Shown: positions 1 through 9,635 of the stretch, piece after piece | Position numbering within the stretch: the first letter of the stretch is position 1 | Layout: each line of letters opens with the position of its first letter | Assembly (NCBI GenBank): GCA_028724185.1 | Contig: JAQYDN010000001.1 | Span: 1 to 64,000, forward strand | Reading direction: 5' to 3' | Source of the DNA: Bacillota bacterium | GTDB lineage: Bacteria > Bacillota > Clostridia > Tissierellales > Peptoniphilaceae | DNA: 64,000 nucleotides | Notes under the pieces: generated by a model | What the model saw: the letters and a program-made list of their open reading frames with translations, nothing else | What the model was told of the DNA's origin: nothing | Databases searched by the model: none | Position numbers and translations under genes: made by a program

Positions 1-56
1 CTTATACCATTTAATTAACTTGGTTCCATGTGCCGCTCCAACGAAGCAGCTTATTT

Positions 57-85
57 AGTATATCTCGCATCGAACTGAATGTCAA
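57..85 (-). promoter_or_regulatory. Tandem promoter unit 1 (nearest the off-window gene)
   Basis: On the minus strand there is a perfect -35 TTGACA (85-80), a spacer of exactly 17 bases and a -10 TATACT (62-57). A-tracts lie just upstream of the -35 and resemble an UP element. Transcription would start near base 50 and leave the window. Confidence 0.8.
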
Positions 86-149
86 GGACTTTTTAAAACT
101 TTTTCAACGTCTTGTAAAGTCTCGGACGTCTTCGCGAGACAACTTTTAT

Positions 150-178
150 AGTCTACCTCGAATTCGTTTCCCTGTCAA
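150..178 (-). promoter_or_regulatory. Tandem promoter unit 2
   Basis: Minus-strand TTGACA (178-173), 17-base spacer and -10 TAGACT (155-150), again with A-tracts upstream. The -10 matches consensus at four of six positions, so this unit may be weaker than the outer ones. Confidence 0.65.
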
Positions 179-243
179 GAGGCTTTTTACATCTTTTTAA
201 AAAACCGCTCGGCCAAAGGTCCGTTTTTCGAGACAGCTTAGAT

Positions 244-272
244 AGTTTAACAAGTAATCTATCTTTTGTCAA
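244..272 (-). promoter_or_regulatory. Tandem promoter unit 3
   Basis: Minus-strand TTGACA (272-267), 17-base spacer and -10 TAAACT (249-244), with A-tracts upstream. Identical -35 and spacer length in every unit argue for selection rather than chance. Confidence 0.65.
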
Positions 273-328
273 CCCTCTTTTGGAAACTTTTTCAATCAAG
301 AAGTCGTTCCCTCATCAGGTACTTTTTT

Positions 329-357
329 ATTATACTCACCCGTGCATATCTTGTCAA
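329..357 (-). promoter_or_regulatory. Tandem promoter unit 4 (full consensus)
   Basis: Minus-strand TTGACA (357-352), 17-base spacer and TATAAT (334-329), a perfect match to the sigma-A consensus. It is the farthest of the four from the off-window gene and lies 31 bases past the end of the TPR gene. Confidence 0.8.
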
Positions 358-387
358 GAATTGTTTTACGACAATTTTAATTCGACT

Positions 388-1494
388 TTACATGTCTTCG
401 GAGCGTTTACGAGTTTGTTCGATGAGTTCCCATAATTCATCACTCGCGACGAGCCTATAAGCCCGCTCGAAGTCCACGAGTGCCGCTGGATAGTTTTTCT
501 CCCGATAGTACAAGATGCCCCTGTTCATAAGGGCCGTTCTGTTTTCCGGCTCCATCTCGATCACTTCCGCGAGCGTTTCAATCGCCTCTTTTTCGTTTTC
601 ATTGGCGGCAAGTGCTATGGCGTAGTCGTTCAATACGTCGGCCTCTCTCGAATGGCGCACGGCTTCTCTTAGGTACTCGACGGCGCGGTCGTAGGCACCC
701 ATTCCGTAATAGGCCATACCCTTAATATGATTGGACGCTCCCGGATCGGCGTATTGCGATTCGACTTCCCCGATGCTCTTGAGAGCGTCTTCGTATCTTC
801 CGTAGTGCAGATAGGTGCGCGCAGCGTCGATGGCGGCGGGCTCGTGTACGTCGTCGATGCATTCTCTCAACGCGTCCTTCAGATCGGGATCCGATGTCAG
901 TTGAAGAGCCTTCTCATAATAGAATTTTGCCTTGATGTAGAAGGCGCGCGCCTGGTAGATTCGTCCGAGAGACATATGGGCATCGGCATTTTCCGGATCG
1001 TCCTCGATGATTTTTTCGTATCGATCCATGATCTCTTTCAGCAAATCGTCGCTGCTCTCTCCCCGATCCTCTTTCCAACGCCGATTATAGATGCCCTCCA
1101 TCGCATACGTCGTCTCCAATCGATCGTCGATGTTGCCGCGGACGGCTTCTTTTGCCTTGGCCAACAGGTAGAGACGCTCGACTTCTCCCCGCTCCGCAGC
1201 CTCCACCATACGGTATTGTATGGCGCCGACGGTATCGTCTTCGGTCCTCTTCAGAAAAGTCAGGTAGTTTTGGGCGTAGGGAAATTTCTCGTCGAGACCC
1301 ACGACGATGCACATCGCCGTAAAGATGCTGCCGACGTCGAGACGATCGTCCTTATCCGGATGCTTGATCTCCTCGATGATGTCGCTTTGAAGCATGGGAA
1401 TCGGAACGCCGTTTAGAATCTGCGAACCGTCTTCGCGCTGCTCCAAAAATCCGATCTCGTCATACCAATCCGCTAAATATTTTTTACTATCCAT
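388..1494 (-). CDS. TPR-repeat protein
   Basis: A cytoplasmic protein of 368 residues with no signal peptide or membrane segment. The C-terminal two thirds (from about residue 155) contain tetratricopeptide helices with the usual spacing of small and aromatic residues, for example around A-x-x-SLGRIY, IKGMAYYGMG and MNRGILYYREKN. TPRs are protein-binding scaffolds, so a partner is expected but cannot be named. The N-terminal 150 residues are not recognised. Two ATG codons are adjacent (1497 and 1494). The second has the better spacing to AGGAGG and is used here. The start overlaps the end of the radical SAM gene by 8 bases, which suggests translational coupling as the last gene of the operon. 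Confidence 0.75.
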   Translation of the reverse strand: MDSKKYLADWYDEIGFLEQREDGSQILNGVPIPMLQSDIIEEIKHPDKDDRLDVGSIFTAMCIVVGLDEKFPYAQNYLTFLKRTEDDTVGAIQYRMVEAAERGEVERLYLLAKAKEAVRGNIDDRLETTYAMEGIYNRRWKEDRGESSDDLLKEIMDRYEKIIEDDPENADAHMSLGRIYQARAFYIKAKFYYEKALQLTSDPDLKDALRECIDDVHEPAAIDAARTYLHYGRYEDALKSIGEVESQYADPGASNHIKGMAYYGMGAYDRAVEYLREAVRHSREADVLNDYAIALAANENEKEAIETLAEVIEMEPENRTALMNRGILYYREKNYPAALVDFERAYRLVASDELWELIEQTRKRSEDM

Positions 1495-3142
1495 CATTCC
1501 TCCTATCGTCATAATAGTTTACACATTTTCCGCGTTCATAGTAGAGATAGCGAATCGTATCGTTTAAGACGATTCCCCGCACATTTTTCGACGCCTTTAG
1601 CGGATCGGCGGTCTCTATAAACTCGGGATGGCTCTTTATAAAGGCCACTACGGCCTCTCTGTCGACCTCGGGATCGTCGACATCTATCGCGCGGCCGATG
1701 TAACGATCTTCGCACATATAGAAATCTTTTTTAAACGCCGCATAGAGCTCGGAATCGAGCCACCCTCTCTTTTTTAATGCGTCGTAGAAAAACCGGTATT
1801 TTCCATTTTGTCCCCGAAGGGGCGCTTCATCCACGTTATCTCGCAACTCTCGGGCCATCGCATAAAACAGCCGCGACAACTTCACGTCCCGCTCACTCAG
1901 TAGACGGCGCGTCTCCCGAAACGCATCTTCGTCGTAAAAAGTCTCGACGACCGTCGCGAAGTATTTAAGCGTCAAAACTTCCCTCGCGGAAAGGTCCGGG
2001 GTTCGGATGACCTCATAGGGCGGCTCCGAATCGTACACGATGCCGAATTCCTCCGCTCGCGCTCTCAATTCGGTCCCGGGGAGTAATTTCAAAAATCCGA
2101 TCTGTATGCGCTTTGCTCCGATGGGCACGACCTCGTCGAACCCGTTCAAAAAGCTCGCACGCCCCTCTCCCGGTAAGCCGACGATTAGATCGACGTGCGT
2201 GTGGATTTTCTCCCGATCGATGCGCTTTGCCACCTCGGATATTTTCCTCAAATCCGTTCGCCTGTGAATGCGCGCATTGACCGCGTCGTTGGTCGACTGG
2301 ATGCCCGCCTCAATTTGAAAGCGTCCCCTCGGCGCGCGGTTCATTAATCGAATGATGTCGTCGCTCATATGCTCGAGGTTCATCTCAAAGTGGATACACA
2401 TGTCTCGAGGCGCCTCGTCGATGAAAAAGCTCAGGATCTCTTTGGTGCGCTCAGGGCGTATATGAAAGGAACGATCCACAAATTTGATCAGCTTCGTTCC
2501 CGTCTCGAAAATATGGCGCATATCTCTTTTAATGTCTTCAACCGAGCGATATCGCACGTCGTCGTCAGTCGAAGACAGACAGTAGCTGCACGCGTAGGGG
2601 CAGCCTCGCATGGACTCGTAATAAATAATTTTGTGCCCCATATCTGAAGGATACGTCACGGACGGAAGATAGTCGAGCGTCGAGCCGGACTCAGGTGGCG
2701 CATTCAGATACACCGCTTTGCCCTTTCGGTAGCATAGCCCGGGCACGCGAGAAGGCGGCTTATCCCCTTCGATATAGGTCAGGAGGTCGTTAAAACTTAA
2801 CTCGCCCTCCCCGCATAAAATGCCGTCGATCCACGAATGGTCGCGCATCCGCTCACAGGCGTCGTAACTGACCTCGGGCCCGCCCAAAAATTGGCGAACA
2901 GACGGATTCGCCTTGCGGATATAGGCGCCGATTCTGCGCACCCTCTCCCAATTCCAAATATAGGTCGAGTACATGATGAAATCGGGGCGCTCGAGCGCTA
3001 TCTTTGCGAGACACTGCTCCTCGGGCTCGTTCACCGTCATCTCGAGGACGGCGAGAGGGCGGTCGGCGACCTCTTTTAATAATCGTACGGCCAAATTGGT
3101 ATGAACATAGCTTGCGTTAAAGGCGACGAGTAACCCCTTCAT
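1487..3142 (-). CDS. B12-binding-domain radical SAM protein (DUF4080 type)
   Basis: A radical SAM enzyme of 551 residues with an N-terminal cobalamin-binding-like domain (about 1-130, including the GGPEVS segment). The [4Fe-4S] site CPYACSYC lies near residues 181-188, and the TIM-barrel core continues through IEAGIQSTN and VDLIVGLPGE. The C-terminal part resembles DUF4080. Enzymes of this architecture do radical methylations or rearrangements, but the substrate is unknown. The start at 3142 is chosen because GGAGG lies just upstream; longer in-frame starts have no such site. It is followed by the TPR gene with an 8-base overlap, and a hairpin separates it from argS upstream. Confidence 0.8.
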   Translation of the reverse strand: MKGLLVAFNASYVHTNLAVRLLKEVADRPLAVLEMTVNEPEEQCLAKIALERPDFIMYSTYIWNWERVRRIGAYIRKANPSVRQFLGGPEVSYDACERMRDHSWIDGILCGEGELSFNDLLTYIEGDKPPSRVPGLCYRKGKAVYLNAPPESGSTLDYLPSVTYPSDMGHKIIYYESMRGCPYACSYCLSSTDDDVRYRSVEDIKRDMRHIFETGTKLIKFVDRSFHIRPERTKEILSFFIDEAPRDMCIHFEMNLEHMSDDIIRLMNRAPRGRFQIEAGIQSTNDAVNARIHRRTDLRKISEVAKRIDREKIHTHVDLIVGLPGEGRASFLNGFDEVVPIGAKRIQIGFLKLLPGTELRARAEEFGIVYDSEPPYEVIRTPDLSAREVLTLKYFATVVETFYDEDAFRETRRLLSERDVKLSRLFYAMARELRDNVDEAPLRGQNGKYRFFYDALKKRGWLDSELYAAFKKDFYMCEDRYIGRAIDVDDPEVDREAVVAFIKSHPEFIETADPLKASKNVRGIVLNDTIRYLYYERGKCVNYYDDRRNDG

Positions 3143-3208
3143 CCTTCCTCCTTTCGTGCGCCTTCTGCATGGACACACTTCGTTTTTTCGCGTATCGAAG
3201 CAAAACGA

Positions 3209-3248
3209 AAAATCGATACAAAAAGCAAAGACTTCTCATATCGATTTT
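3209..3248 (-). terminator. Hairpin after argS
   Basis: On the minus strand a perfect 10-bp stem (arms 3248-3239 and 3218-3209) with a 20-base loop is followed by a short T-rich stretch. It lies just past the argS stop and may end or attenuate transcription before the radical SAM gene. The loop is long for a classic terminator. Confidence 0.5.
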
Positions 3249-3266
3249 ATCCGCTTGACGCTTTTA

Positions 3267-4976
3267 TTACATTTTATCGGGCGCTTGAATACCCAAGAGG
3301 TTCAGGCCGATTCGAATCATGTTTTTGACGCCGTAAACCAAAAGCAGACGCGCTTCTTTGACGGCTTCGTCTTCGACGAGTATCGGTGTATTCGCATAAT
3401 ATTTATTGAAAATCTTCGCAGATTCCGTGATATAGCGCGTAATGAAGTAAGGCTCGCACTTTTCGTGGCTGTCTACGATAATTTGATTAAAGCCGTACAG
3501 CATTTGCAGGAGCTCTTTTTCCTCTTCTTTTTCGAGTTTGGACACATCGACCGGGCGCGCGGGATCGAATCCTCCCTTTTGAAGCAGAGAGTTCATGCGC
3601 GCATGCGTGTATTGCACGTAGGGACCCGTCTCTCCTTCAAAACTCAAGGTACGGTCCCAATCGAATACGTAGTCTTTGATGCGCTGGTTAAACAACTCTT
3701 GGAATTTTACGGCACCGATACCCACCTGACGGGCGAGCGTCTCGCGATTGTCCATCTTGCTTCCGTTTTTTTCTTCACGCTCTTTTAAGATGACGTCGAC
3801 TTTGTCGATGGCGCGGTTCAAGACGTCTTCCAAGTAGACGACTTTGCCCTTGCGTGTCGACATCGTCCCCTCGGGAAGAGAAACCATGCCGAAGGGAATG
3901 TGGACGCAGTCGTCGGCCCAATCATAGCCCATCAACTTTAAGATCGCCTTCATCTGTTGGAAGTGAAGAATCTGTTGGCTTCCGACGACGTAGATGTTCT
4001 TGTAAAAGTCGTACTCGTTTTTTCTAAAGATCGCCGTCGCGATATCCCTCGTCAGGTAAATCGTGGAACCGTCGCTCTTGATGATGATCGCCGGCGGGAG
4101 ATCGTATTCGTCCAAATTGATGATTTGTGCGCCCTTATCCTCGACGAGGAGACCCTTCGACTTAATCTCTTCGACCGCCTCGACCATGAGTTCTCCGTAG
4201 TAGCTTTCGCCGCGGTAGGAATCGAACTCGATGTCCAACAGGTCGTAGACGCGTTTAAATTCCTTCAAGCTCACGTCGCGGAACCACTGCCAGAGAGAGA
4301 CCGCTTCCTCGTCGCCCTTTTCGAGTTTACTGAACCACTCGCGCGACTTATCGATGAGCTCTTTGTTTTCTTCGGCTTCCTTGTTGATTTTTACGTAGAG
4401 TTTGACGAGTTCGGGGATCGGATTTTGATTGATCAGCTCGTCGTCGCCCCACAGCTTATACGCCTCGATCATCATGCCGAATTGCGTGCCGTAGTCGCCC
4501 AAGTGATTGACCGCCTCGACATTATATCCCAAGTGACGATAAATACGCTTTAGTGCATCGCCGATAATGGTCGTGCGAATGTGGCCGATGTGGAAAGGCT
4601 TCGCGATATTCGGCGACGAGTACTCGATGACGACGTTCTTCCCCTCGCCGATGTCGGAAGACCCGAAGTTTTCGCCCTGCTCGACGACGGCATCCAATAC
4701 ACTTTTCGCCAGAGCCGTCGAATCGACGAAGAAGTTCAGGTACGGACCTTGTGCGACGACCTTCGACATGCCCTCGACATCCGCCAAGGCGTCTTTTAGC
4801 TCTTCGGCGATCGCCTTCGGATTTTTGCGCATCGTCTTTGCGAGCATAAAGGTCGGAAACGCGTAGTCTCCCATCTTGTGATCCGGCGGCGTCTCGATTT
4901 TACGCATCAACTCGTCGGCGTCGAGGCCCGTTTCCCGAGCGAGCCCCCTGGCTATATTTTCTTTAAAATTAATCAT
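3267..4976 (-). CDS. argS: Arginyl-tRNA synthetase
   Basis: Class I synthetase of 569 residues, close to the usual bacterial length, that charges tRNA-Arg in the cytoplasm. An N-terminal additive domain (about 1-90) is followed by the catalytic core with the HIGH motif in KPFHIGHIRTT near residue 129. The variant KMSKS site MSTRKG, typical of ArgRS, lies near 372. The DALR anticodon-binding domain fills the C-terminus and includes QYTHARMNSLLQK. The start has a good AGGAG site. It follows mutS2 after only 8 bases and is probably cotranscribed with it. Confidence 0.97.
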   Translation of the reverse strand: MINFKENIARGLARETGLDADELMRKIETPPDHKMGDYAFPTFMLAKTMRKNPKAIAEELKDALADVEGMSKVVAQGPYLNFFVDSTALAKSVLDAVVEQGENFGSSDIGEGKNVVIEYSSPNIAKPFHIGHIRTTIIGDALKRIYRHLGYNVEAVNHLGDYGTQFGMMIEAYKLWGDDELINQNPIPELVKLYVKINKEAEENKELIDKSREWFSKLEKGDEEAVSLWQWFRDVSLKEFKRVYDLLDIEFDSYRGESYYGELMVEAVEEIKSKGLLVEDKGAQIINLDEYDLPPAIIIKSDGSTIYLTRDIATAIFRKNEYDFYKNIYVVGSQQILHFQQMKAILKLMGYDWADDCVHIPFGMVSLPEGTMSTRKGKVVYLEDVLNRAIDKVDVILKEREEKNGSKMDNRETLARQVGIGAVKFQELFNQRIKDYVFDWDRTLSFEGETGPYVQYTHARMNSLLQKGGFDPARPVDVSKLEKEEEKELLQMLYGFNQIIVDSHEKCEPYFITRYITESAKIFNKYYANTPILVEDEAVKEARLLLVYGVKNMIRIGLNLLGIQAPDKM

Positions 4977-4984
4977 TCTAACTC

Positions 4985-7360
4985 CTATCTCAAATATGCA
5001 ATCGTAACGCCGCTACCTCCCTCACTCGGATCGGCGTCTTCTTGTTTCTTTACGGACGGATGCGTTCTCAAATATTCCTTGACTTTCTTTCGAAGCATCC
5101 CCGTCCCCTTACCGTGAATGATGCGGATGTGATCGAGCGAGGCGAGGTAGGCGTCGTCGAGCGCTTTCTCGAGGATCGGCTCCGACTCCTCGAAGGTCTT
5201 GCCGCGGATGTCGTATTCAACCTTGGCGTGCTTCGATTTCTTTTGAGAGACTTTATTCGTATGAACGCGACCGCGCGCCGTATCGATACGCTCTTTTCGA
5301 ACGAGCGAAGCGGCCGGAAGCGTCATCTTCATAAGACCCGCTTGGACGTAGACATTCCCCTTCTCATCCGGCTTTTCGAGAACCGTCGCCTCGACACCCA
5401 GGGATTCCGCGTAAACCGTATCCCCGGGTTTTAATTTTTTCGCCGGATTCTTCGCCTTTTTAAGGACGATGCCTCTATCTTTTTCCTTAAATTTCTTTTG
5501 TCCCTCGCGCAAGACGTCCTGCGCCTCTTGAAGGGTCTTGGCGTCTTCCCTTTCGAGCTGATCTTTTAATTCCTTAATTTCCGAGACGGCGAGGTCGGCA
5601 TCTTCTTTCGCCGATTTCAAGATTCGGCGCGCCTCGTCTCTCGCCCGCTCCAAGATACGATCGCGCTCGTTTTCGAGCGTATCCGTCTTCTTTTTCGCGC
5701 GTCGCATCTCTTCTGTATACTCGCCCCGCAGCTGAACGAGCTCGGCCTCTCTCTTTTCGAGGCGCCCCCGTTCGGCTTCCAAGGTCTTCAATACGTCCTC
5801 AAAGGCGATGTCTTTTCGATCCAAAAAGTGTTGCGCGCCGTCCAATATGGCCTCGGGAAGTCCCAGTCGCTTCGAAATTTCAAAGGCATTACTCTTCCCG
5901 GGAATCCCGACGTGCAATCTATACGTGGGCGAGAGCGTGTCGATATCGAATTCCATCGACGCGTTCTGCACGCCTTCTCGCGTCAGCGCGTAAAGTTTCA
6001 GCTGTGTATAGTGCGTCGTCGCCATAAACGTCATGCCTTCGGCGATGCAGTGCTCGATGATACTTAAGGCGAGCGCCGCACCTTCGGTCGGATCCGTACC
6101 GGCGCCCAACTCGTCGAAGAGCAACAGGCTGTTTTGATCGGCGTTCTCCAAAATATGAATAATATTAACCATGTGCCCGCTGAATGTCGACAGAGACTGC
6201 TCGATGCTCTGCTCATCGCCGATGTCGGCGTAGACACCGCCGTAGATGCCGATCGCCGTCCCCCTGTCCGCGGGAATATGGAGCCCGTATTGGGTCATCA
6301 GGACCATCAGTCCGAGCGTCTTTAAACTGACGGTTTTTCCGCCCGTGTTCGGTCCCGTGATGATGAGCCCGCGATTCTCGCCGCCCACGTCGAGGCTGAG
6401 CGGCACGACGACCTTCGGATCGATGAGCGGATGCCTTGCGTTCACGAGTTTCGTTACGCGCTCCGTCGAGAGCGCCGGCTGAATGGCGTTTTGATCTGAA
6501 GCAAGCTTCGCCTTTGCAAAGATAAAATCCAGTTTGGCGAAAATCTCTTCGTTCGAACTGAATGCGTCGGCGTACTCACCGATCTCCTCGGAAAGTTCTT
6601 CGAGGATGCGCTGAATCTCATCCCGCTCTTTTAATTCCAACTCGCGGATCTCGTTATTGATCTCGACGACCGCCATCGGTTCGATGTAGACCGTCTGACC
6701 CGAGGCGCTCATGTCGTGCACAAGCCCCTTGACCTTATTTCTCGCGTCGTGGCGGACGGGAACGACGTAGCGCCCCTCGCGCATCGTGACGAGCAAATCC
6801 TGAAGCGACTCCTGCAAGTCTTGAGAATTCAGAATCCGCTGAAGCCTCTCCCGAACTTGATCTTTTTTCCGGCCGAGCGACCGCCTGATCTGCTTAAGCT
6901 CGGGCGTAGCATCGTCGTAAATCGAATCTTCGGATTCGATCGTCGCTTCAATTTTTTCCCTTAAATCTCCCTTCGTCCAAAGCGAAGAGACCAGACCGCG
7001 GACGATCGGATACGGATCTTCGACCTCGTCGTCGGTCTGCGCCATATACTTCTGCATACGTAACACGCCGCGCAGGGAATCTCCGATCTCGAGGATTTCC
7101 GCGATATGGAGGACGCCTCCGCGCGAGGCATAGTGTGCGCTCTTTGCGACGGGTCGCGCTCCCGTGAGCGGCGGCGCCGAACGGGTCACGAGGAGTTTAA
7201 ACGCCTCCTCGGTCTCCCGCTGCATATATAAAATTTCCTCGGCATCCGTCGAAAAGCGCATCGCATCGACGCGCGCTTCTCCGATCCGCGACTCCGTCAA
7301 GGCCTTCAGTTTATCGACAATATCATCAAATCCAAGGACAGCTTCAATCTTTGGAGCCAT
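4985..7360 (-). CDS. mutS2: Endonuclease MutS2
   Basis: A MutS-family protein of 791 residues, the usual MutS2 size. Family members restrain homologous recombination, and some split collided ribosomes. The lever/clamp region covers about 1-320. The ATPase has Walker A GPNTGGKT near residue 334 and Walker B with DELGAGTDP near 413. A long charged coiled coil follows (about 520-620). The C-terminal 80 residues form the Smr nuclease domain with HGKGTGMLR. The usual LDLHG/LDLRG entry of Smr is YDIRG here, which may matter for nuclease activity. There is no MutS1 mismatch-recognition domain. It sits in the pheST-zapA-U32-mutS2 order common in this phylum. Confidence 0.96.
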   Translation of the reverse strand: MAPKIEAVLGFDDIVDKLKALTESRIGEARVDAMRFSTDAEEILYMQRETEEAFKLLVTRSAPPLTGARPVAKSAHYASRGGVLHIAEILEIGDSLRGVLRMQKYMAQTDDEVEDPYPIVRGLVSSLWTKGDLREKIEATIESEDSIYDDATPELKQIRRSLGRKKDQVRERLQRILNSQDLQESLQDLLVTMREGRYVVPVRHDARNKVKGLVHDMSASGQTVYIEPMAVVEINNEIRELELKERDEIQRILEELSEEIGEYADAFSSNEEIFAKLDFIFAKAKLASDQNAIQPALSTERVTKLVNARHPLIDPKVVVPLSLDVGGENRGLIITGPNTGGKTVSLKTLGLMVLMTQYGLHIPADRGTAIGIYGGVYADIGDEQSIEQSLSTFSGHMVNIIHILENADQNSLLLFDELGAGTDPTEGAALALSIIEHCIAEGMTFMATTHYTQLKLYALTREGVQNASMEFDIDTLSPTYRLHVGIPGKSNAFEISKRLGLPEAILDGAQHFLDRKDIAFEDVLKTLEAERGRLEKREAELVQLRGEYTEEMRRAKKKTDTLENERDRILERARDEARRILKSAKEDADLAVSEIKELKDQLEREDAKTLQEAQDVLREGQKKFKEKDRGIVLKKAKNPAKKLKPGDTVYAESLGVEATVLEKPDEKGNVYVQAGLMKMTLPAASLVRKERIDTARGRVHTNKVSQKKSKHAKVEYDIRGKTFEESEPILEKALDDAYLASLDHIRIIHGKGTGMLRKKVKEYLRTHPSVKKQEDADPSEGGSGVTIAYLR

Positions 7361-7376
7361 ATCTCCTCCTAATTCC

Positions 7377-9635
7377 TTACAAAATACCGCGCATCCAGTG
7401 GCCGCGCGTAAATTCTTCGACGACGGGTCGACGCACCGTCTCGCCGTCGATCACGCGGCGTGCCTCCTCGACGATATCGGACACATCTTCCCCAAGACGG
7501 CTGCGTATTTTAAGTGCCGTCGGATGCAGATTCATAACCTGTTTCGAGCGATCTCCGAGATAAATGGGCAGACTGTTATAAATCTCGGTCATATCACCCA
7601 CGCGTCTAAAGGGAAACGCCACGTCTTTTTCGTCTCGAAGCGCGTAGCCCTGCTTAAAGCCACAAGTCGCACAGCGGCGGTCGCTGCCGCAACCTTTGAC
7701 TAGACTCATGGGACAGTGGCGCATCGTCATCGACCGCGGATAGCCGTAGTACAAAATTTCCCCGCAGGTACCGATGTTTCGGTATATCGCCTCCAACTGT
7801 TCCCGCCTGCACTCGAAGGAGGGCATGACAGAGCCCAGTTTTAGAAAATGTCTGAAACTGTAGCTGTTAAAGATATTGAGCCCCTCTCCCGCGACGATAT
7901 CGCCGTGAACCTGCGCCAACTGACCCAAGTTTTGCACGACTCCGCCCGCAAAAAGATGTTTGACCGCCTCGTAACCCTCGGGCGTTTCATAGGGAAAGCT
8001 GAAGTAGACGGGGACGTCCTGTCCCTTTAAATAATCCCACGCCTTCTCGGACGGCAAAAAGTACAGTTCCAGGCGGTCGATTTTATCGAGCGGCAACGTC
8101 TGAAGGGACGCTTCGTCGCTCACTTCGACCGTGAGCAATGTCTTGTCGACATCGACTGTCGCAAATGATTCGTCGACTCGAATTTTCCCGAGCGTACGCC
8201 TGCCGACGCGTTCGTAGCCTTCGACAGCCTCTCTGCGCAAAGCGTTGATAAGTGAAATCGGCAAGAATGCGTCGTCGTCGACGTCGAGTTCGACCTCTTC
8301 CAAATAATACGCCGAGGCATCGAACTTCGACAAATTCTTGCGAATGCGATTCTCGTCCGGTTTTGCCGAGCGCGCCTTTTCGACCGCGTCCTTGCCCGTC
8401 GCGCGGTAGCGGCGATTGCCTTTAAGTTCGAAAGAAGGCACCTCGCCCACGTGTGCGTAAAAATAGCCGCGCACGCCTTCGCTTCCCCGTATATCCGACG
8501 CGTCGACCCGAAGGCTCTCTTCAAGTTCGACCGAAGCGAGCCGGACGACATCCGTCTTCGGATCGGGGGTAAACGGGAAGGTTCCTCGCGCGTCTTTTTC
8601 ATCGTAGGTATGCCGAATCTTCTCGCCGTCCACGCTCAACTCCAACAAGTCGCCGACAGCCGGTCTCTTTCGCCAAGAGATCGCCCCGTCCCGCTCCGGC
8701 GACGTCTGCCCGATGACGACGCCGCGGTGATTCGGGCGCGACGTCGTTACGAAGCGGTCGCCGAAGTCGCCGAATCCCACGCCTCGCGTATAAGAACGGT
8801 TAAAGAGCTGCGCCATCTCCTCGATGTCGTAGCGCTCGCCCTTGAGCGCGCGATCGTAATTCCGCGTGACGACGGCGACGTACTCCGACGACTTCATCCG
8901 TCCCTCGAGTTTAAAGGAATACACGCCCGCCTCCCTCAACTCGTCGACAAATTCAACGGTCCTCAGGTCGCGCGGGCTGATGAGATATGCACGATCCGAG
9001 ACGATGTCTCCTTTTTCATCTTCGATACGATAGCGCTTGCGACAGGGCTGCGCACAATTCCCGCGATTGCCGCTTCGCCCGCCGATGTAGGAACTCATCT
9101 CACACTGCCCGCTTATCGAGACGCAAAGCGCGCCGTGGCAAAAAGCCTCAATCTCAATATTTGCGTGGTCGTGGATGTCGCGAATGGCATCCGGCGTAAT
9201 CTCGCGCCCGACGACGACGCGGCTAAACCCGAGCGATTCCAGATACTTTGCACCGTCTCGATCCATTACACTCATTTGGGTCGATCCGTGCCGTTCGAAA
9301 TCCGGGATATAGGTCGCCACCAAATCCGAAAAACCCACGTCCTGTAAGATCAAGCCGTCGACGCCGATACGGTATAAGTCCGCCGCATAATCGAGGGCGC
9401 TTAGACACTCCGCATCCGAGAGGAGTATATTCAACGTGACGTAAACTTTTTTGCCCCTTACATGGGCATAGGAGACGGCTTGTGCCATCTCCTTGCCCGT
9501 AAAGTTTTGTGCGCTCGCTCTCGCGGAAAATTGTTTGCCGCCGCAGTAGACGGCGTCCGCTCCGTTTTGAATCGCCGCGTAAAACGCGTCCATATTCCCG
9601 GCCGGCGCTAAAAGTTCGACGTTATTTCTCTTCAT
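7377..9635 (-). CDS. Peptidase U32 family protein (long form, DUF3656-like; RlhA type)
   Basis: A U32-family protein of 752 residues. The N-terminal domain opens with ELLAPAGNMDAF, and the family signature EAFCHGALCVS with its Cys-rich follow-up (SGNRGNCAQPCR) lies around residues 165-190. The long C-terminal region matches the extended form with a DUF3656 segment. Long U32 proteins such as E. coli RlhA hydroxylate 23S rRNA C2501, and others are called collagenases, so an RNA-hydroxylation role is the better guess. The C-terminal cysteines (CGxxRRCATCGFKQ region) could bind a metal. ATG at 9635 is used; GTG codons slightly upstream are possible. The start lies inside the zapA end. Confidence 0.88.
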   Translation of the reverse strand: MKRNNVELLAPAGNMDAFYAAIQNGADAVYCGGKQFSARASAQNFTGKEMAQAVSYAHVRGKKVYVTLNILLSDAECLSALDYAADLYRIGVDGLILQDVGFSDLVATYIPDFERHGSTQMSVMDRDGAKYLESLGFSRVVVGREITPDAIRDIHDHANIEIEAFCHGALCVSISGQCEMSSYIGGRSGNRGNCAQPCRKRYRIEDEKGDIVSDRAYLISPRDLRTVEFVDELREAGVYSFKLEGRMKSSEYVAVVTRNYDRALKGERYDIEEMAQLFNRSYTRGVGFGDFGDRFVTTSRPNHRGVVIGQTSPERDGAISWRKRPAVGDLLELSVDGEKIRHTYDEKDARGTFPFTPDPKTDVVRLASVELEESLRVDASDIRGSEGVRGYFYAHVGEVPSFELKGNRRYRATGKDAVEKARSAKPDENRIRKNLSKFDASAYYLEEVELDVDDDAFLPISLINALRREAVEGYERVGRRTLGKIRVDESFATVDVDKTLLTVEVSDEASLQTLPLDKIDRLELYFLPSEKAWDYLKGQDVPVYFSFPYETPEGYEAVKHLFAGGVVQNLGQLAQVHGDIVAGEGLNIFNSYSFRHFLKLGSVMPSFECRREQLEAIYRNIGTCGEILYYGYPRSMTMRHCPMSLVKGCGSDRRCATCGFKQGYALRDEKDVAFPFRRVGDMTEIYNSLPIYLGDRSKQVMNLHPTALKIRSRLGEDVSDIVEEARRVIDGETVRRPVVEEFTRGHWMRGIL

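Larger units (their letters stand above)
51..360 (-). repeat. Diverged tandem repeat (about 94 bp) of promoter units
   Basis: This 387-base gene-free left edge is a tandem array rather than random AT-rich DNA. The motif TGTCAA recurs at 80, 173, 267 and 352, so the steps are 93, 94 and 85 bases. The first three copies are each followed by two C-TTTTT blocks, and GAGACA recurs at 136 and 230, again 94 apart. Read on the minus strand, each unit is an A-tract UP-like element, then TTGACA, then a -10 box. Several spaced strong promoters of this kind are typical of rRNA operons. The transcribed gene would lie left of base 1 and cannot be seen. Confidence 0.8.

Noticed and set aside
266..460. Possible 64-codon gene at the left edge
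   Set aside because: It runs across the promoter array and into the end of the TPR gene, with no ribosome site; the promoter repeats explain the region better.
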